Of a stretch of DNA of 8,783 nt, positions 7,340 through 8,783 are shown one piece after another. A program made the position numbers and the translations under genes. Location: NCBI GenBank assembly GCA_023301405.1, contig JALZUX010000079.1, positions 1 to 8,783 of the forward strand, in the 5' to 3' direction. The notes under the pieces were generated by a model that saw only the letters and a program-made list of their open reading frames with translations, did no database searches and was not told where the DNA came from. Numbering within the stretch: position 1 is the first letter of the stretch; the number at the start of each line of letters is the position of its first letter. This DNA is from Granulosicoccaceae bacterium. GTDB lineage: Bacteria > Pseudomonadota > Gammaproteobacteria > Granulosicoccales > Granulosicoccaceae.

Positions 7340-7918
7340 TTACCAGGTGCGTACTGGCCCTGAATCAAGGTGGACAAAATTTGAGCGAGGGTAATAGCCC
7401 ACGCCACCGCCGCTGAGGCGCAAGGCAGCGCGTTGGATGTCACTGGTTTCTACGCGCGGAATGCGGATATCGATCGCTTTGCCGGCCATGTGAAAGCTTC
7501 GCTTGGCGACGCCTTCGGTGGTTTTACGCAGCATGTCGTTGGTTTTTTTGGAGCGAAATGCCGACAAAACCAGGACGGGCTTTTCGGTTTCGAGTGTGCG
7601 GGTGAGTAAATACAAAATATTTAGCAGTCGTGGATCGATCGCTTTGATTTCGCTGGTCCGAAAATCACGAAGAATCCAGTTGATCTCGTTCAGGCCACTG
7701 CCAACGTATTTCCCTTCTGACCAGTAAACTACATTGTTTTTTTCACCAGTGTGCACGTTGTACAAAGACAGCGAACGCTCAGGGTAAACAATATTACGAC
7801 CACGACTTGCTGCACCGGCAGTAGTCATTGGCAGTAGTGAACTGACAAGGCCCGCAGCGATTAGCTTTCTGCGGTTAGTGTTGCAGTTCGTTGAATTATT
7901 ATTATGTTTTTTATTCAA
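7340..7918 (-). CDS. mepK: Murein endopeptidase MepK (YcbK family, peptidase M15-like, DUF882)
   Basis: This 192-residue protein closely follows E. coli YcbK/MepK, a zinc endopeptidase that cleaves peptide cross-links in peptidoglycan, including 3-3 links. The zinc ligands are visible: His143 and Asp150 in SFHMAGKAID, and His183 in the NFVHLDSGP segment. GGVGYYPRSNFVH (171-183), LSAFRS (118-123) and VHTGE (55-59) match conserved blocks. The N-terminus has NRRKLIAAGL at 15-24, a twin-arginine-type signal as in E. coli YcbK, so Tat export of the folded enzyme to the periplasm is likely. The start is the TTG at 7918: no other start codon lies between an upstream in-frame TAG and the RR motif. 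The Shine-Dalgarno is poor. The E. coli neighbour ldtD is not seen here. The downstream DUF481-like gene has its own promoter. Confidence 0.94.
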   Translation of the reverse strand: MNKKHNNNSTNCNTNRRKLIAAGLVSSLLPMTTAGAASRGRNIVYPERSLSLYNVHTGEKNNVVYWSEGKYVGSGLNEINWILRDFRTSEIKAIDPRLLNILYLLTRTLETEKPVLVLSAFRSKKTNDMLRKTTEGVAKRSFHMAGKAIDIRIPRVETSDIQRAALRLSGGGVGYYPRSNFVHLDSGPVRTW

Positions 7919-8046
7919 TCTGTGATGTCCGGCATTTGGTGTGTTTGGGACGATTCTGAGTGCACTATATACAAACTAACTAGTTCAAAAGTGATGGAAT
8001 CTCCACAGCATGATCAATAATGCACGGATGAGGCCAAAACAGCCGG

Positions 8047-8090
8047 TAGTTCCTGTGGCTTATTCATACTAAAAGTCACCACAGGAATTA
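8047..8090. repeat. Long imperfect inverted repeat upstream of the DUF6164 gene
   Basis: TTCCTGTGG (8050-8058) is exactly complementary to CCACAGGAA (8079-8087), and the stem extends to 12 pairs with one G-U through TAG (8047-8049) and TTA (8088-8090). The loop is 20 nt. No T-run follows on either strand, which argues against a terminator. A two-half-site operator (half-site centres about 29 nt apart) or a folded leader is possible. Confidence 0.55.
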
Positions 8091-8143
8091 TAAGTGACGT
8101 AACTGGGTATTAACAGTAAATAAACACTTACATCGTTAGTCAA

Positions 8144-8171
8144 TTGTCAAAAATTCACCATTCGGTACGAT
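8144..8171 (+). promoter_or_regulatory. Candidate promoter of the DUF6164 gene
   Basis: TTGTCA (five of six matches to the -35 consensus) and TACGAT (four of six to the -10) are 16 nt apart. The start codon at 8238 would then sit about 60 nt into the transcript. The pair is plausible but not strong. Confidence 0.3.
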
Positions 8172-8237
8172 TGATTCAAATAATTTGCAAGTTTCCTTGT
8201 CCTGTGGAACATTTAAGCGCCAATGCGAGTGTAGGAC

Positions 8238-8606
8238 ATGGCGTGTATTTTATTCAAACTCCGGCTGGTTCCAGAAGACGAGGCGGAAGACGTTCGCCAG
8301 CTTCTGAGCGACAGTTATATTCCCTGGTATGAGACCAGCGCTGGCCGCTGGGGGATTTCGTTCCCGGCTATTTGGATTACTGAGGACGAGGACTTGCCGC
8401 GTGCCAAGGAATTGCTAGCGCAGTACCAGGACAGTCGTCTGGCGAGAATCAGGGCAGAGCATCAGGAAAGAGATGACCGCGGGGAAAAAGAAACCGTGTT
8501 GACGCGCTTTTGTCAGCGACCACTGCAAGGGACCGCTGTTGCCGCGGTGATTGCCGTCATCGTGTATTTCTCAATCAGGCCCTTTTTCTCGATCCTTGGA
8601 TCCTGA
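8238..8606 (+). CDS. DUF6164-like small membrane protein
   Basis: The 122-residue product has a soluble N-terminal part and one C-terminal membrane segment. Residues 1-40 (ILFKLRLVPEDEAEDVRQLL, then YETSAGRWGISFPAIWI) match the pattern I know from DUF6164 proteins, with the fold resembling the DUF2007 'putative signal transducing' domain. Residues 50-90 are highly charged and helical, perhaps a short coiled coil. Residues about 98-118 are hydrophobic and end near RPFF, giving a tail-anchored layout with the N-terminus probably cytoplasmic. The ATG aligns with the usual start of the family. The AGGA next to it is too close to act as a Shine-Dalgarno, so GAG 8 nt upstream is more likely. The function is unknown and the gene appears monocistronic, with a probable terminator downstream. 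Confidence 0.87.
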   Translation: MACILFKLRLVPEDEAEDVRQLLSDSYIPWYETSAGRWGISFPAIWITEDEDLPRAKELLAQYQDSRLARIRAEHQERDDRGEKETVLTRFCQRPLQGTAVAAVIAVIVYFSIRPFFSILGS

Positions 8607-8783
8607 TTTGCAACGATGTGTTGATTTCTTGTAGGTGAGAATTATTGGGGTGCAGCGCCAATAACGTTTTAATGGAATCAGTTTTCGCTGCAGTGGCTCA
8701 TACAATCATTATAGGGAGCCTTGCGTCTTGTCGCTTCATACCTTTGCAGGCTCGGCAATGAATTCCGTGGCAATTTGCCCTTG
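8607..8783. other. Right-edge region without a callable gene
   Basis: After the terminator-like hairpin I see two weak options. On the plus strand, a TTG at 8728 (AGGGAG 9 nt upstream) or the in-frame ATG at 8758 opens a frame to the edge. On the minus strand, a frame entering from the right ends at TGA 8738-8736 after QIATEFIAEPAKV, which reads like a protein C-terminus. The window ends too soon to decide. Confidence 0.3.
8642..8670 (+). terminator. Probable intrinsic terminator after the DUF6164 gene
   Basis: TTATTGG pairs perfectly with CCAATAA across a 9-nt loop, followed after two bases by TTTT. It begins 36 nt past the DUF6164 stop codon. The stem is A/T-rich at its base and the U-tract is short, so efficiency may be moderate. 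Confidence 0.45.

Larger units (their letters stand above)
7919..8237. other. Divergent intergenic region between mepK and the DUF6164 gene
   Basis: This 319-nt stretch has no gene I can support. It must contain the mepK promoter (a TATATA lies near 7970 on the minus strand without a good -35) and that of the DUF6164 gene. For the latter, TTGTCA at 8144-8149 and TACGAT at 8166-8171 are 16 nt apart, a modest sigma70 match. The most notable element is the inverted repeat at 8047-8090. Confidence 0.5.

Noticed and set aside
7258..7443. Minus-strand 61-codon frame overlapping the end of mepK
   Set aside because: It overlaps the conserved MepK C-terminus in another frame and shows no domain or ribosome-binding site.
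7962..7986. TrpR-operator-like sequence (GAACTAGTTAGTTTGTA on the minus strand) near the presumed mepK promoter
   Set aside because: It matches the ACTAGTTA half well, but the other half is poor. There is no trp-related gene nearby and no reason for tryptophan control of mepK. Chance is the better explanation.
8144..8332. Plus-strand 62-codon frame from a TTG, overlapping the DUF6164 start
   Set aside because: It overlaps the family-matched DUF6164 frame by 95 nt, lacks a Shine-Dalgarno and has an Arg-rich tail typical of an off-frame reading of the neighbouring gene.
1..8783. Search for a defence, mobile or biosynthetic system
   Set aside because: No nuclease, integrase, reverse transcriptase, toxin-antitoxin, CRISPR repeat, tRNA with flanking repeats or biosynthetic core gene is visible. 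The genes look like ordinary chromosomal ones.

Overview
The window looks like chromosomal DNA from a gammaproteobacterium, probably free-living and possibly marine. The evidence is an assemblage of families typical of that class: a type II iron-sulfur L-serine dehydratase of the SdaA type, a YcbK/MepK murein endopeptidase with a Tat-like signal, a DUF6279-type lipoprotein, a DUF6164-type small membrane protein, a DUF481-type outer-membrane protein and an OmpA-domain lipoprotein. No genus can be named from the sequence alone. Base composition looks balanced and fairly even by eye. I see no tRNA, rRNA, transposase, integrase, CRISPR array, phage gene or toxin-antitoxin pair.

Layout. At the left edge a minus-strand lipoprotein with a TSP3/EF-hand-like calcium loop runs off the window (1-851). 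It is divergent from a plus-strand pair: a METTL27-like class I methyltransferase (964-1620) overlapping by 22 nt an S41 (C-terminal-processing type) lipoprotein protease (1599-3011). The protease meets a convergent DUF6279-like lipoprotein (3003-3923, minus) with a 9-nt tail-to-tail overlap. Divergent from that gene is sdaA (4133-5536, plus), which starts at TTG and ends in the conserved C-terminal cysteine. An OmpA-domain lipoprotein follows (5731-6378, plus) and is closed by a textbook intrinsic terminator (6451-6475). On the minus strand a DUF481-like barrel protein (6501-7187) has its own sigma70-type promoter, and upstream of it lies mepK (7340-7918, minus, TTG start). A 319-nt divergent intergenic region with a long inverted repeat separates mepK from the DUF6164 gene (8238-8606, plus). 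The last 177 nt hold a probable terminator and no callable gene.

How the genes fit together. Apart from sdaA (serine to pyruvate plus ammonia) and the methyltransferase, the products belong to the cell envelope. Four carry lipoprotein signals with no Asp at +2, so outer-membrane sorting is expected. One is a beta-barrel, one binds peptidoglycan, one cuts it, and one is a small membrane-anchored protein. Genes on both strands with separate control signals suggest ordinary housekeeping neighbours, not one pathway.

I did not find convincing evidence of a new multi-gene system. The points most worth a second look are the methyltransferase/protease overlap, the inverted repeat upstream of the DUF6164 gene, the uORF-plus-hairpin leader before the OmpA-domain gene, and the unknown functions of the DUF6279, DUF6164 and TSP3-like products.
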